DNA of 64,000 bases from Piezodorus guildinii. Its lineage: Eukaryota > Arthropoda > Insecta > Hemiptera > Pentatomidae. The position numbers were made by a program, and so were the translations under genes. Under the pieces are notes generated by a model, which had not been told where the DNA came from, made no database searches, and was given only the letters and a program-made list of their open reading frames with translations. The DNA is taken from assembly GCA_023052935.1 (NCBI GenBank), contig CM041292.1, positions 77,943,669 to 78,007,668 of the forward strand. The letters are read 5' to 3'. Shown here in pieces: positions 1 to 41,700 of this stretch; position 1 is the first letter of the stretch, and the number at the start of each line of letters is the position of its first letter.

Positions 1-2316
1 GAACAAAAATCATTATGAAGCTCACAGCTTTACGGAATTGAGGATGAATAAATAAATGAAACTAACTACTAGCAACCTAAAGTTTTACAGATAATATCAA
101 TAAATAACAATGTAATTGATTCTTATATAACGGTAACGTAATGTGTATTACTTGGTACTTACAATTTCGATAAGATATAACAATGTAACAGACCTAGGTA
201 TTCTCAATATTCCATTACTAGTTGGAGGTCTTCACGGCGGGATTTGCTATTGGCGGTCAACTCAGTGTATGTATTCTATATATAAATATTCACCGACCAA
301 GTAAGACCTTTTAATAAATTGCATATATTTATATTTAAAATATACATTTTATTTTTTTCGCCTGAAGTGGTCATTAAATATATTTATATTTCTTGAAAGT
401 TAATTAAACAGTTAATTGTAGTTGTCAACTATCAGTTGGCATTGGTGCAAGCAACCATTGGAAAACGGAGGGTTCAGCTCAAGTAGTTTCAATTCGTATA
501 AGAATATTGAGGTAATATGTATTTTTCTGATTCTTTAATTTTAGTGCATTAAACTTATGTTTGATAATCCTAATATCCGCTCATAAGTTCCTTCAATTGT
601 TTTTCAAATTATATAATTTATAAAATAAGATTGATAGAATATTACAAGTTTTTCTCATTCAAATTCTTTAATAAACATAAAAAATATTTAATCAGATATA
701 ATTTTTTTAAATTATCTATTTAATTAATATGTTTTTTTTCTTGTATTAATGCCGATTCAATTCACATTAAGGTTATCATGCTATGTTATTTAGTATAGTT
801 CATTAATATTTAAACTAAGGAAACCGGTTAATATGGATGGAATTTAATTTTTTTCTATTGAATTTCTCGAACGGAAAAATAAATGAATTGTCGATTGTAT
901 TTTCTATCCACTTCACGTATATATCTTGTAACGCATTCAGTGTCCATGAGGAACGTACACATATGTGAGTTGAACTCCATTTTATTAAATGAAAAATTAG
1001 CTCCTTTTTCAATCAGCGCTCAATACATATTTAATAATGGTGCCTTCACTTACTTACCAACCGCAAACGAATCGAGAAGTATAGGGCTCAATTCGTCTAA
1101 CTTTGCCGAATGTTGAGTCCAATTAGTTAGTTTGCAAAAAACACCGCATTGCACATCCCTCTTTGCATATATTTAATTTAATTTTTTACTGTAATTTAAA
1201 ATTTTATTTATTTTATCGAATGGCTCTATCCGCACGTATCATTGGCTGTTCTTTTTGTTTCAAATTCTGTTATGAAATAATATGTATAAATAAACATTTT
1301 TAAAAATTTAATTTGAAGGAAATGAATTCCAAACAATACACATTATAGTAAAATCGAAAAACTTTCTGATACAACAAGAAAAAGAAGAATTTCCTTTTAC
1401 TTCCACTTGTCGAGAATAGATAAAAGTCGATTAAAATTGCAAATTTTTAGCTTTATCCTCAAGAAAAAGGTTAGAAGCAAATAGTTTACATAAGTGCAAG
1501 AAGATCTGAATGATCTAGGACATCACAGGAAACGATGAAAAATAGAGAAAGTTAAAGAAATTTATTTAATGACGAAAGTACAAGATTCCGAGAAGCATAA
1601 TAACAACAGGCAGAATCTTTCAGAATAGAGACAAAGAATATCGGCAAGAATTAAGATATATTGGAACGAAAGAAAAGGAAAAATAAATCTGAAAATAAAT
1701 TATGGATTTAATGTGTTCCAAGGTTATAACCAAGGTTGGAACTATTCGAGAAAAAAAATTATCTTTTTTTCAAATAAATACACTTTATTTATTTTATTTT
1801 TTTCGGGGTCGGGCTCTATAAGATAGCACCGCACACTGCTCAGTGGTAAAGGGGATTCATCTAAGTAAGTAACATTTACCGTACGTGTAATAAAGTCATT
1901 TTAAACGTTTACCAGCGAACTCGTCCACTTAAAGTGGTAATAGACATCTGTAAGTTTAATGAACCATTCCTTAGAAGCACTCCTATTTCAGTACTAATGC
2001 CCCTTTAAAATTAATCAGTGTATATCAATATTATTTCAGAAATTCATATTTTATTTTTCTTCCTATCGAGTTTACATTTTTTAACATGGATGCAATTTTT
2101 TTTTTAGATTTAAAACGGTTATGAACATTTTCTCCAAAACGTTACTCAACTACTGAAGTCAAAGTACCCACAGTAAGTACCACAAAACTACTATTTTTTT
2201 TTTTAGCTCAAAAAATTGGATTTTATTAGAATTGACCATAGCGTTTAGCCGAATACTCTTGTTTTAAGTCATTATTCGTAAACATTTATTCTCACTAATT
2301 GAGTTCTCACTAAATT
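1..2316. other. Intergenic AT-rich DNA, nothing recognised
   Basis: No exon-like, RNA or mobile-element signal could be supported on either strand. Short open frames here have no family resemblance. Confidence 0.5.
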
Positions 2317-2382
2317 GGGGAGCCCGTGGCTGAGTGGTTAGCGCGCTAGCCACGCTGAAGTTGTGAGTTCAAATTCCTGTTT
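2317..2382 (+). repeat. SINE family B head (tRNA-derived)
   Basis: GGGGAGCCCGTGGCTGAGTG then GTTAGCGCGCTAGCC and the B-box-like GTGAGTTCAAATTCC. The same head occurs at 56898 and 57442, so this is a SINE remnant rather than a functional tRNA; there is no good acceptor stem. Confidence 0.65.
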
Positions 2383-2869
2383 AATTTTTATTATTTCTAC
2401 ATTTGTCAGGATAATAAACTTAAAAGTTTTTAGGTACACACATAATTAAAGAAAAATATAAATACAATTTTTAGTTTTAGATGTAGTAGTTATTAGTATT
2501 TAGTTTACTATGTGTAATCATTATTTTAAGAGATATTTTTTTAATTTTGAGTTGCCTTTTTCGAAATCTGAAATTAATACCATTATATTATGACTCTTTA
2601 TTTTATTGCACTTACACCCTCATTACATTATAAATGCCAGTATTTGGATTGGCTGGGTTGCCTGGTCCTTTTCTACCAAAGCTATATTTTATGTTCCAAC
2701 TTTTTTATTGTTGTCGCTCCACGCTAAAAGAAGTTCCGTAGTATTTCCAGAAACCTGTTGACAATTTTGTTATACACACAGGTATTTATAAGTTTATGCA
2801 CTTTATTTGAAATGCGGACTGTTCCGTTATTTTCTCGGAGTTATGTTTTTGTTCATATCTCATGCATTT

Positions 2870-3030
2870 GCTATATATGTATATAAAAGGAGTAGGGTGT
2901 TGTAGAGGACCTCTAAACGTGCATTTTCATTGAAAAAATCCTAAAATCTTCTCGATCACAATGCTTATCTTCAATATATATTTTATATATAGAGAATTAA
3001 AAGCAAAAAGTTTTATCTGGATGGGAATTT
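2870..3030 (+). repeat. Unnamed 0.8 kb repeat, 3' fragment
   Basis: GGACCTCTAAACGTGCATTT, then TTCTCGATCACAATGCTTAT and a TATATTTTATATATAGAG run with AAAAGCAAAAAG. This corresponds to the last 150 bp of the family. Confidence 0.6.
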
Positions 3031-3207
3031 AAATTAAAAATTCCATGGTTATGGAAATTTATTGTTTAAAGGTAACATTATTTGTATTAGTTTATTAATA
3101 TAATATATACAATAATTAAGCTAAATAGAAATATAGGATATTTAAGTATGAAGTAAACAATCAGTAAATTAAAATTAAATTAATTATTTCCTTTGAGCCA
3201 AAATATT

Positions 3208-3213
3208 TATTTT
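3208..3213 (-). terminator. Candidate poly(A) signal of Tmc
   Basis: AATAAA on the minus strand, 45-50 bases downstream of the Tmc stop codon. This is the first canonical hexamer after the stop, but the region is so AT-rich that chance occurrence is common. Confidence 0.35.
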
Positions 3214-3257
3214 ATTCGTTAAAATACTGTTCCTTGATATTAAATAGTTGTAATATT

Positions 3258-31823
<28,566 letters not shown>

Positions 31824-32149
31824 CTTCAAAAAATAAAAAAATATAAATAATAGTCTTGGGGGAATTTGTCTTTCAACTAGAAGTGCACCTGGACTTCTTT
31901 GAAGTATACAAAATAATTTTTATTTTCAATCTTAACATGGGAGTAGTTAATATAAAAACGAATGTTTAATAATTAAATCATTAAATGGAAGTTCAGGCTC
32001 ACTTCTAATTGTAATATCAGTCGTTACACATAATATTACAACATGGGATGTTAGAATGTGCCTTTAGTAATCTTTAGCCAGTTCATAACAAGAATAAGTA
32101 GAAACTATTAATTAACGACCGTTAAGCTCGAAAAATGAAGAAAAAAGAT

Positions 32150-32400
32150 CTGGTACGCACAACACACGACTTTCACTTCCCTCTCTTGGTAAAATATATT
32201 TTGGTGAGCAGTCTTAAATATGAAATTTCAGTTTCATAAGACTTTTTTTTTCGGCCTAAACTTACTTCAATACATACATTTGGTTCATTTAATTTTAAAA
32301 CTTATATTTAGGTATTCCCGTTAAAACTTGAATTTGAAAATCTTCACGATAGTAAATCATTACCTTACTATATAGTTCATATATAGGTAAGAGTTAAAAT
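32150..32400 (+). repeat. Unnamed 0.8 kb repeat, copy with central deletion
   Basis: The head AACACACGACTTTCACTTCC and the tail CTTCACGATAGTAAATCATT/CATATATAGGTAAGAG are only about 200 bp apart, so most of the interior is missing. Confidence 0.65.
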
Positions 32401-32809
32401 AAAAATTCCACAATACTAATCTTTCACTTACTATTTGAAACTTCACTATTTTACACTAATAAGATGGATAAATGTATATGGATAAAAAATTTGGAGTAAA
32501 TTTTAAATATTTAAATTCAGTTTCTATTCTAAGAGCTTAAGTTTCGAAGGAAACTCCTCTTTTCACGAAATAATGTAAAAGTAACACTAATAACCACAGT
32601 AACTCATGTTATGACTTTTCTATACATTTGATTAACTTCTAAAATATCTCGCTTTCTTACAGTATACTGTTTATATCTATTTATTACTAGTCATTTCTAT
32701 ACTGAATTTTCGAATCTTAAAAATCATTTCATCTGTAGTTGATTCTTTAATTTTTTTTAATTGTTTACATACATTAATTTGTTACTACTGCTAATTATGA
32801 GAGATGGTC

Positions 32810-33000
32810 AATTATTTCAATAATATTCCAAATTAAAGATACCTGTCAGACGATTTGAATAAATATAAAACTTAGGTGATATTATTGAGCTTAAAAGTAT
32901 TTATTGATATAACGTTCTTAATCAAAATCGTTAGTTCCGTTTTCGAAAATATCGTAAAGAGGTTTAAATATGCATGGTTAAAGCTCACTTAAACGATCGT
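32810..33000 (+). repeat. Unnamed 0.8 kb repeat, central fragment
   Basis: It matches the interior of the 30220 copy (ATTCCAAATTAAAGATACCT, AATCAAAATCGTTAGTTCCG) without either end. Confidence 0.5.
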
Positions 33001-33228
33001 TCATTTCGTCGTTCTAGTCCATTGTTTGGAAGGAATGAAAATTGATGGGGAAAAAATCATCGGTTTGGAATGATGGAACTGATGCACCCTTACACTATCG
33101 TTTTTTTCCATCCATTCCATCCGTCCAGCCAGGCTTTTCATACAATGATCTTACTTATAATTGTTAATTACTATGATTAGGTAGGGATTACTGTTCGATA
33201 AGTGATTCTGGAGATACAGGAAAATACA

Positions 33229-33586
33229 ATTAATTCACTGCTTACATTGATGGTATATTTAGATGTTTATAATTTACTTTAATAAAGTGGCAAGCAGTGG
33301 TTCTACAATTTCTGACTTATTAATTACCATAAAAAATATTACGGTGTACTGAAATAGTTTACTACGGGTAAATATTTTGGGGGTCTGTGAATTTTTAAAT
33401 TTCAATATTAATTAATTCACTGCTTACATTGATGGTATATTTAGATGTTTAAAATTTACTTTAATAAAGTGGCGAGCAGTGGTTCTACAATTTCTGACTT
33501 ATTAATTATCATAAAAAATATTATGGTGTAATGAAATAGTTTACTACGGGTAAATATTTTGGTGGTCTGTGAATTTTTAAATTTCG
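33229..33586. repeat. Two-copy tandem repeat, 182 bp period
   Basis: AATTCACTGCTTACATTGAT at 33232 and 33414 begins two units that differ at a handful of positions. The second unit overlaps the ankyrin-like relic on the minus strand. Confidence 0.9.
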
Positions 33587-33689
33587 TACATTGATTGGGA
33601 TTTACGTTGGCATTGTATTTTAATAAATGTTCGAAAATACCATCCTTGACTATATTGACAGTTTCGGTATGAAATTTCGTTATTTTCAA
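33270..33689 (-). pseudogene. Ankyrin-repeat-like gene relic
   Basis: Minus-strand open stretch encodes IFEHLLKYNANVNPNQ and INKSEIVEPLLATLLK. These resemble ankyrin helix segments of the type LLLxxGANVN and KSEIVELLLA. Part is contained in the 182 bp tandem duplication. No complete repeat, no start, and no introns defined. Assignment is by pattern only. Confidence 0.35.
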
Positions 33690-34499
33690 TTATTGAATGA
33701 AATTTTAAACAATAAAATGTTGGGTAACACATGAATTTTTAAAATTTATTTTCCTTCTGCTATAGCCCTTTGATATATGTACAGAATCATATGCATTTAT
33801 TCATTAAGTATCTAATGCTTATTTATTAATAATTCCAATCATAAATTAACTATTGATTCACAGTTGTTTCATTAATGAATGAAAATATTAAGAAAATAAA
33901 AAATTCTCGATTATAATGATGATATGAAAAAATAAATTTCATTAAACTTTTTAACGAAAGGTACGTTTTTGGGTACGTTTATGATGCCTAATTAGTTTAA
34001 AACGCCTGGATAAAATTAGTTTACGTCGATTTATTTGTTTATAATTGAATAAGTTGATTGATATTCTTTATAAAGTAAGTTAATAAATAAAAGAACTGAA
34101 AATTATCGAAGGTAAATGGATAAAGAGTGAGAATTCTAAGAAAATACTGGCGGGATGGAACGATGCGCACTTAAAACATGTGCTCTCCTAATCCGAAACT
34201 GTCGGTTATTTTTCTGCCTCAGCCAGGTAGCTGGGCTGTCCTTCCAACTTGTCGGTATTAACACCTACACGATCGTTCTATTCATCGGTTATGAACCCAC
34301 GTTGAAGAAAGATAATGTAAGTACACCTTTGAGTCGGTTTGGATAAACACAGGCTACTGTTACATCGAAATTTCGGTTTCGAACGACTTTTAGTTTTCAA
34401 GCTTGACCAGACATTTTTTGGGACTTCAAAGGTGTAAGTTTTGTGATGCGCAAAAAAGATTTTTTTTTTTTAACTTATAATACGAAAGTTATTTATTAG

Positions 34500-36139
34500 T
34501 GCATTAGATAAATTGAGTGGAATTATAAAATACAAATGCTATTCATTTCATACATAAAAAAAGTTATTTTTAAGAAATTTCTATTCAACTATTAATAAAA
34601 CGACAATAAACAGCTTACACGTCATGATGAAATAAATTAGTAAAATAATTGTCTGTAGTAAAAAAGATTTAACAAACCGTAAAGGAGATGAGAAGCTTGA
34701 CGACATTGACTGAGGCAGTTACCTGTTGAACTGGCCACTGGAACCTTCATTAATATAGCCCTAGGTTCCACCTTAATTAACCGCAGGCACGCCCTCTCTG
34801 CGCCCTACCAGCTCTGTTGTCTACTGTGGTCAGTAAGGGCTGGCCAACATTGAGTTATTTTTTTAAATCACAACTGTATTAACTAAGAATATAAGTACAT
34901 CTCTAACTATATATGTAAGGTAAAATCCAGAATCACGAATTGTAAAAATACAAATGACAGGAAAAATATAATTAAAACCCTTATTCAAAAGCATAAAGAT
35001 TTCTTAAAATTGGCTGATTTAACCAAAATGGATATATCAAATTATTTCCGAATTATATAGAATTATTTAATGAAATCCAAAAAATTCAAACCTACCTAAC
35101 TACTGGCATGCCCTTTACGCATAAAAAACCTATGGTTCAAATCCGGATAGCTAATATTAAATTCCAGCAAATTACTATGAAAACCATAACCCACAGATTC
35201 AATCCAATAGAAACCTACACCAATCAGCAATGAGAAAGAAGCTGACAATATTCACAATTTCATACTCCTCATACCGCTCAACCATCATACCAGCCATAGC
35301 CCAGTTAGCACCTTCAAACTTCTGTATATTTTTCAATAATATATCCTAAAAAAACTGGATTTTTACACCACATTAAGTCTGAATTTAGGAGGTTTTGTTA
35401 TGGATCATTGACTTAAAAATTTATTTTTATTTATTTATTGTAATTTTTTGAAATCTTAGGAAATGGATATATATTTTTTGCTAATTATTACTATTTATTT
35501 TATGGAGTTTTTGTTGTAGCTGAACCCGATTGCAATAAAATTATATTCTGTTCTATTCCCTTCCCTACATATAAAATGATATTGTGATTCTTGGTTTCCG
35601 CGAACTAGATCCAAACCTTTTTGACTGAGAGTTTTGGAACAGTTTTCACCATCATTTTGGAACTTCTTTCCTGAACGTTTATAAGTAAAATTCATTACAG
35701 TTAAGTTTTCCTTTAGAAAGGAAAATTGAATTTTCTGTTATCAAGTCATCAAAAAATAATTCCTGAATTGTATGTTGAAATATAAACGTATAATATACCG
35801 CTGGAAATCGCAAGATTGTAGAAAAGATAATATTAAAAAAAATAAGTCCTTCAAGTTAATAGAAAGCTGTCATAAGCCCAAAAACTGATGAACATATGTT
35901 ATTTGTAATGTGATGAGGGAGGTTATGGTAATATAGTGTTGCCACCACACGGTTTCGTACAGATTATATTCTTATGAGCAGTAATGAATATTTTAGAAAA
36001 ACATAATATGTACCAAATTGTAGCTAAAATTTTGCCACGAATTAGGTAAAAATCTACAACTACCTTCTATTTTAGCTAAACGTAGGTAAAAATCCACCTT
36101 CAAATACTGATTATTAAATTAGTTATTAATTAAATGAAT
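34500..36139. other. Unassigned stretch
   Basis: No supported feature. A stretch around 35080-35330 is less AT-rich and may be an old transposon relic, but no motif could be named. The minus-strand frame at 35495-35695 has no recognised similarity. Confidence 0.35.
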
Positions 36140-36686
36140 TAGTTGTTGGGCAGCTGACAACAAGCTAAACTTAAATGCTGGGAAAACTAAAGCGATAGTA
36201 ATAGGTTCCAATCCACTCTTCAAAACCCTTTCCCTAATCCCAACACTATTTTTAAATAATCAACCTATAAAGGTCCACCAAACCGTCAAAAACCTTGGAG
36301 TGACTGTCGAGCAATCTCTTTCCTGGAAAATCCATGTTTCCGAAATTTCCCGACGCACCATTTCCATCTTGACACTCCTTAATTACCACCGTCACTTTCC
36401 ATTTGAAACCCGTAGGCTCTTGGTTTGTTCATTAATATTCCCCCACTTTGACTACTGTTGTGCGGTGTATGGGGGTGTCTCTGGGGATCTTGAAGCAAAA
36501 CTAAAACGATTATTTAACTGCCTGATACGTTTCATCTTTGGGGTATCCAGAGACACCTCTGTAACCTGATTCTACGATGAGTTAAAGTGGCTTTATCCTT
36601 TCTACCGTTATAAGTACCTCCTGGCATTTTTTCTTTACCAAGTTCTTCGATCCCAACGTCCATCGTACATCTCAGATATATTTTCA
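36140..36686 (+). pseudogene. CR1/L2-like LINE fragment (RT C-terminus)
   Basis: It encodes ADNKLNLNAGKTKAIVIGSN, KNLGVTVEQSLSWKIHV, LLVCSLIFPHFDYCCAVYGG and LFNCLIRFIFGVSRD, then a stop and a continuation DELKWLYPFYRYKYL. This matches the RT thumb and following region of CR1/L2-type LINEs. A SINE A copy abuts the 3' side exactly. Confidence 0.85.
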
Positions 36687-36957
36687 GGGATCACTTGTAG
36701 CTAAGTGGCTAGCATAATGCCCAAGGTCACGGGTTCAAACCCGCAGGTGGTCCTAGGATTTTTAATGGGGGTAAAAAATCCTTAGTTATGCCGTCCTTTG
36801 AAGGAGACGTTAAAAGGTGGTCCCGAGCCTGTGCGATGTCAGGTACTCGTTACAGATCCCTATCCTAAAAAAACCTGGGTAGCCAAAATTTAGGATTCCC
36901 ACTGTAGCATCGTACGATAAGGCATAGTAGCATAAAGTGACGTTAAATAAATAAACC
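36687..36957 (+). repeat. SINE family A copy 4 (full length, plus strand)
   Basis: It begins GGGATCACTTGTAGCTAAGT, with A-box-like TAGCTAAGTGGCTAGC and B-box-like GGGTTCAAACCCGC, typical of RNA polymerase III internal promoters. The body contains GGTGGTCCCGAGCCTGTG and the 3' end is an AAATAAATAAACC run. This is the best copy from which to define the family (about 270 bp). It abuts a CR1-like LINE fragment. Confidence 0.88.
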
Positions 36958-37500
36958 AAACCTTCTGGCATTCCAAAATGACGCTGTCTGACAATGAAAT
37001 AATTTTAGTTAAATCGCATTTAATATTTTTATTTTATTCCACAAGTATTTATTTATGATTTTCCAACTTCTTTATCTAGTTAACTTCCTTTTGGTTCAAT
37101 CGTTACAGTATTTATTAGTTTATTTTTCATTAATTCTTTTCCAGATATAGGTCCTTTATAATTTCAAAGCTAATGTTATTCTTAGAAGACTTCTTAGAAG
37201 AAGTACCAGAATAATATAAATATTTATTTATCTTTCTTCTTATTTTATATTTAAACTTGGTTTTTCATTATGTTCAACACAATTATGTTTTGAAGATTGA
37301 TTTTATTTTTTTGTTTTGTGTTGTATATATATATAATACAACACATATTTCAGTGTTTTTTCAAAGCTTGTAGGCTAAACATGTCTAATTAAGAAACTAT
37401 TTTGTCCAAAATTGCATGATTATGAGAACAATAAATTCTCGAAACGTCGCATAGATAAAATTGTTTATTCATTGACTGAAACCTGAGAACAACACAAACT

Positions 37501-37564
<64 letters not shown>
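37501..37564. repeat. (TA)n microsatellite
   Basis: Nearly uninterrupted TA dinucleotides for about 60 bases. Confidence 0.97.
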
Positions 37565-37568
<4 letters not shown>

Positions 37569-37869
37569 CAATTGTAAATATTTGTTAATTATATTCATTT
37601 TGTATGTTGGCCAGTCATGTTGTATATTTAAACTGTACGAACCAGTTATTATTAATAACCTGTTAAAATTAATTGAAAGTTGTTAGAGATTCCTAATGAT
37701 TATTTTTACTTTATAGACCATAAACAATTTTTTGTTCATATGAAATTTTTCTAAGGGTACTTGGTCTCAGAATAAAGAATTTTTTTTTCTTTTTATTTTC
37801 ATCGAAATCTAGAGAAACAAACCTTTGCTAATACTCCATTCAAGAAAGTAAATCAGAATATCCTAAATT

Positions 37870-38260
37870 TATTTCTATTTAAGACGTCTCAAAGGACAAT
37901 CGAGAATCAAAGTAGGACATGGGTATGGAGTTTGTCATGAAAGAAGTTAGCACATGGTTCTGCCCCATTCAGAAAGATGTGAAAAATTAAAGCCACAATT
38001 ATTAACTGATGCTTTGATTCTTGAAAAAAAGTGGGGTCATTTGGGATTTTAAGAACTTGTTTGGTAATTGCGATAACCAAAGCTCAACTCCAAAAGTCAA
38101 AATAGGCCTTTTAGAATTTTTTTGTAATTAACTGAAAGCTTTGAATGTCTATTTTGCTAGAAATAGTAGCTGTTGAAGTAAGTTATTTCTTGTTTAGACT
38201 TATATGAGGATTACAAGTAAGAATTTAGTAAAAATGAGGTTCTAGGTAGTGGTTCGACTG
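37870..38260 (-). pseudogene. Probable jockey-like LINE remnant
   Basis: On the minus strand a degraded stretch reads NSKRPILTFGVELW-like, followed by LSQLPNKFLKSQ and KLHTH across several frames. The order resembles the jockey RT C-terminal region. It is heavily decayed, so only family level is offered. Confidence 0.4.
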
Positions 38261-38479
38261 TGGCGTGATTCGATTCTTAATTGGTAAGGCCTGTAAAATG
38301 TGAGTGAAGAAATTAGGATGTTTTAGTGCCTAATAGTTGAGGTTAAGATAGGTCAGGATGCCAAATATACAAGCTGAATATATGATAGCTTTTAAGAATC
38401 AAAGGACGCTGAGAAAATAGGGATGAATAGGAACTATGATTTATCTTGAATGGTCTGGCATTCAGATAGGAACGTATAA

Positions 38480-39359
38480 TGATGCAGCAGTTTTTAGAAT
38501 TCATCGTCATCTATGTAAAAGTCGCCAATTTGTTTATGATTAATAAAAAATTGTTATAAAAATATAAATACGTTTTGCGCTACCTAATTGAAAATTAAAT
38601 ATGTAATCAAAACAATGAACTATTGCGGTTAAGGCCTATTCACAGAGAATACTCAATTTTAAGTGGTAGCTTGGAGGGAAAGCGTGTTGATTCTTCATGC
38701 CGTGAGTAACCTTCCAACAAAGTAATAACCAAATGGATTTTACATTTACCACTGCTTATGTTTTATTTTTATAATGCAATAACAACAGCAAACTAAAACA
38801 TTTCTTGAAAACACGAACAACTTGTTCACACGAATGTTAGTGTTTTATTCCGGCTTAATCTTTAGAAAAGAATAAAAAAAATACTCAAAAGTAATTTAAT
38901 ACCTTTTAGTATTAAATATGTACCATTGCTGACATTTAATGATATGAACATATTTTATTATACATACATAACAGGCGAAAATTTAGTATAGCTCAGTGAA
39001 TTTAATGCTTAATCAACGTAATGAATAATGTGTATACAATCATCAAATGTTCTATATGAATGATATAGAGTTGCTCCTCTCTACAATGTAAGTTTTTTAT
39101 GAATTAACTTTATTTATTTAGTTTTTTTAAAGATTACAATTTAAGCGATTGAACAGATTCGACTGAATTACGTAAAGTATTGGATAAACTGTTTAGGCAT
39201 ACATTTAAAATTTAAGTTCCCTACAAGACATTATATCATAATCTTAGATTAAAGTTCTTTTTTTATTTATATATATATCTTCATTTGAAAACTCGTATTT
39301 TTCGGACAAAGTCCTGTGAGTGCTTGTACGTTGGGAAATTATACCAGGTGGCGAAAAGC
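38480..39359. other. Unassigned AT-rich stretch
   Basis: Nothing recognised on either strand. Confidence 0.4.
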
Positions 39360-39540
39360 ATATCTTGTAAATTGGATGTGTAGACTAAACAAAATAAAAA
39401 AGTAAAATGTACGTCAAGCTGCCTTCCAAAAGTTTTCCTTTTTATTTTTTAATGATTGTTACTAGGAATTAGGAGATACTTGGAAAAACCGGCAACAAGA
39501 ATATCAAGAGTTCTCGATCATGAAAGTAGGGATTAACCAA
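39360..39540. repeat. 180 bp interspersed element, copy 1
   Basis: It starts ATATCTTGTAAATTGGATGT and ends TAGGGATTAACCAA. It is about 95% identical to 42357-42533. It has no inverted termini and no reading frame; no clear target duplication here. Confidence 0.85.
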
Positions 39541-40557
39541 AACTTCCCTTCTGACTAATAAGCAGAAGGGTAGTTAATGTTTATATGGATAAATGTTTGG
39601 TAAATACAAGTATTCAAGTCATTTAATTTATTGTTTTCAAATATTTTCCAAAAACAACCATTTTCGTCACGTATTAAGTAAAAACGAACATTAATAAAAA
39701 TTAATTTGATAATTTTGAATAAAATCTATTTTTCAGATGAATTTCTGATTTCAGAAAAAAGATAGGTGTTAATCGTAAAATCAAATTAACATGTGATAAT
39801 AAAAAAAATACTAATATGCATGGCAAATAATTTAACAAAAATTATAAATGTTTTCAATGTTAAAGCCCTAGAAACTGGATAAGAGTTAAGAAATCAGAAC
39901 TTTTTTTTAAAGACATGTAATAATAAAAAAATCACTAATGTGTATGGCAAATAATTCAACAAAAATTATAAATGTATTCAATATTGAAACAGTAGAAACT
40001 GGATAAGAGTTTAGAAATCAGAATTTTTTTAACAAATATAGTATAGAGGTCACATATATATAATAAAAAAAACAAGTAGATTATTAAATAAGATGAAAAA
40101 TTAAAGTGAAACATGAAGCAGGAACTACTTACGTATTTTACAACACAAAAAGACTATTTCAATATTCCTTCTGGTCATATAAACTAAATATGAAAACAAC
40201 TGTTTTGACTTTTCCCAATTAGGTGTATTTTTCCAATTAAATCATTCGGAATTTAAATCAAGTAAATTGATAATACTAAGCACCCTACTTCGATTATTTT
40301 GGTAAAGACGTGAAGGAATTAAAAATCATCTTCACTGGCAGGCGCTCTGTATATACCATACCTCAATGCAAGGTATACCATACCGCATGACTTTCATGAC
40401 TTTAATATCGCGCAGAAGTAACATTCAGTTGATGTTTCAGCACGTGGAACGGAGATACTAGAAATAAAAACCGTTTAAAAGTTTTACACACAAATTTTCA
40501 TCTAGAAATGAAATAAATTAAAAAGGGAATAAATAACGCTGAAAATTATTACACAAT

Positions 40558-41700
40558 AATGGTTAATTATTTCCAAATAGCTATATTACGGTATAACTGT
40601 TTATATAGCTGTTCATAAACAATTGACTAGTATGAAAATCAATAAATAATTCAAAGGTAAATAAATGAAATATCTCCGCTGCTGATTTCAAAACCCTATA
40701 TCTCTGATAGTTCTGAAACAACTTCAATGATTCTTTCTTTTTCTTTTTTTTTTTTTTTTTTTTTTAGAAATATGTAAATAAATTTTATTCTTTTATTTGT
40801 TCTAATGATTCGCGGATTTTGGTCAAAAACACCTAAGATTTTTTCTCTATCTTCAAAAATGACTGTGTTATGGGCGTATTTATGAGAAAAATTTCACTTA
40901 TTTTTCTTTCTCTTTTTACTAATTATTCGCAATTTTTTTGGTTAAGAAATACTCATTTTTTCTAAATCTTTAAAAATGATTTTTTTTTTCATTATTAGCG
41001 GGTTTTTGGTTGAAAAACACTAATACTTTTTTTCTATGTTCAAAAATAACTTGGTACAAGCGTATATATGAGCAAGATTTCAATTGTTTTCTATTTGTCC
41101 TTTTTTTTTTTTTTTTTGTATCTCTTGACTGATTCTAAAACTCTATACACATTTTTCTCTATCTTCAAAAATAACTGAGTTATGGGCGTCTTTATGGTCA
41201 ATTTTCTTCTCATTATTCGCGGATTTTTGTTAAAAACACTATAAATGGTTAACAACACCTCAGATTTTTTCTATATCTTCAAAAATAACTGAGTTATAGG
41301 CGTATTTATTAGTAAAATTTCACTTTTTTCTCTTTTTACTAATAATTTATTATTTTACTAATTATTTTATTTTAATTTTTTTTATAGAAACACACACAAA
41401 AAAAAATCATTTTTTATCTATCTACAACAAAAAAATTGAGTTATTGAATTAAATCACTTTTAATCAGCAGCCATTTTAAAAATAACCAGCTGATATAAAC
41501 GTCTAGGGGGTTTGGATCAGCATTGCATCCCCTAGTATTTTTGTGGCAAATTTAAAAAAAAAGGTCCATTAGGTTCGAAGAAATGCCGCGGATGGCGTAA
41601 TTTGGAGAAACGGATTTTTTTTTTATTCGTTATTAGGGCTCAACATATCTTGAAACGTAAACCTCTATAAACTAAGCTTCTTTAACCTTATTTAAAAACC
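40558..41700. repeat. Interspersed repeat with internal imperfect tandem units
   Basis: The start (AATGGTTAATTATTTCCAAA) and GCTGATTTCAAAACCCTATA match the element at 49944-50240. Inside, about five degraded units of roughly 100-120 bp each carry TCTATCTTCAAAAATAACTG, GGGCGTATTTATGAG and TTTTACTAATTATTCGC. Confidence 0.7.

Noticed and set aside
883..1116. Plus-strand 77-codon open frame
   Set aside because: No family resemblance, no splice context, expected by chance in this amount of sequence.
2317..2382. Apparent tRNA gene
   Set aside because: A and B boxes are present but no credible acceptor-stem pairing, and the same head is shared with SINE B copies; treated as a SINE.
33000..33130. 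Short inverted similarity around ATGGAATG/CATTCCAT motifs
   Set aside because: Too short and imperfect to call a MITE or regulatory site.
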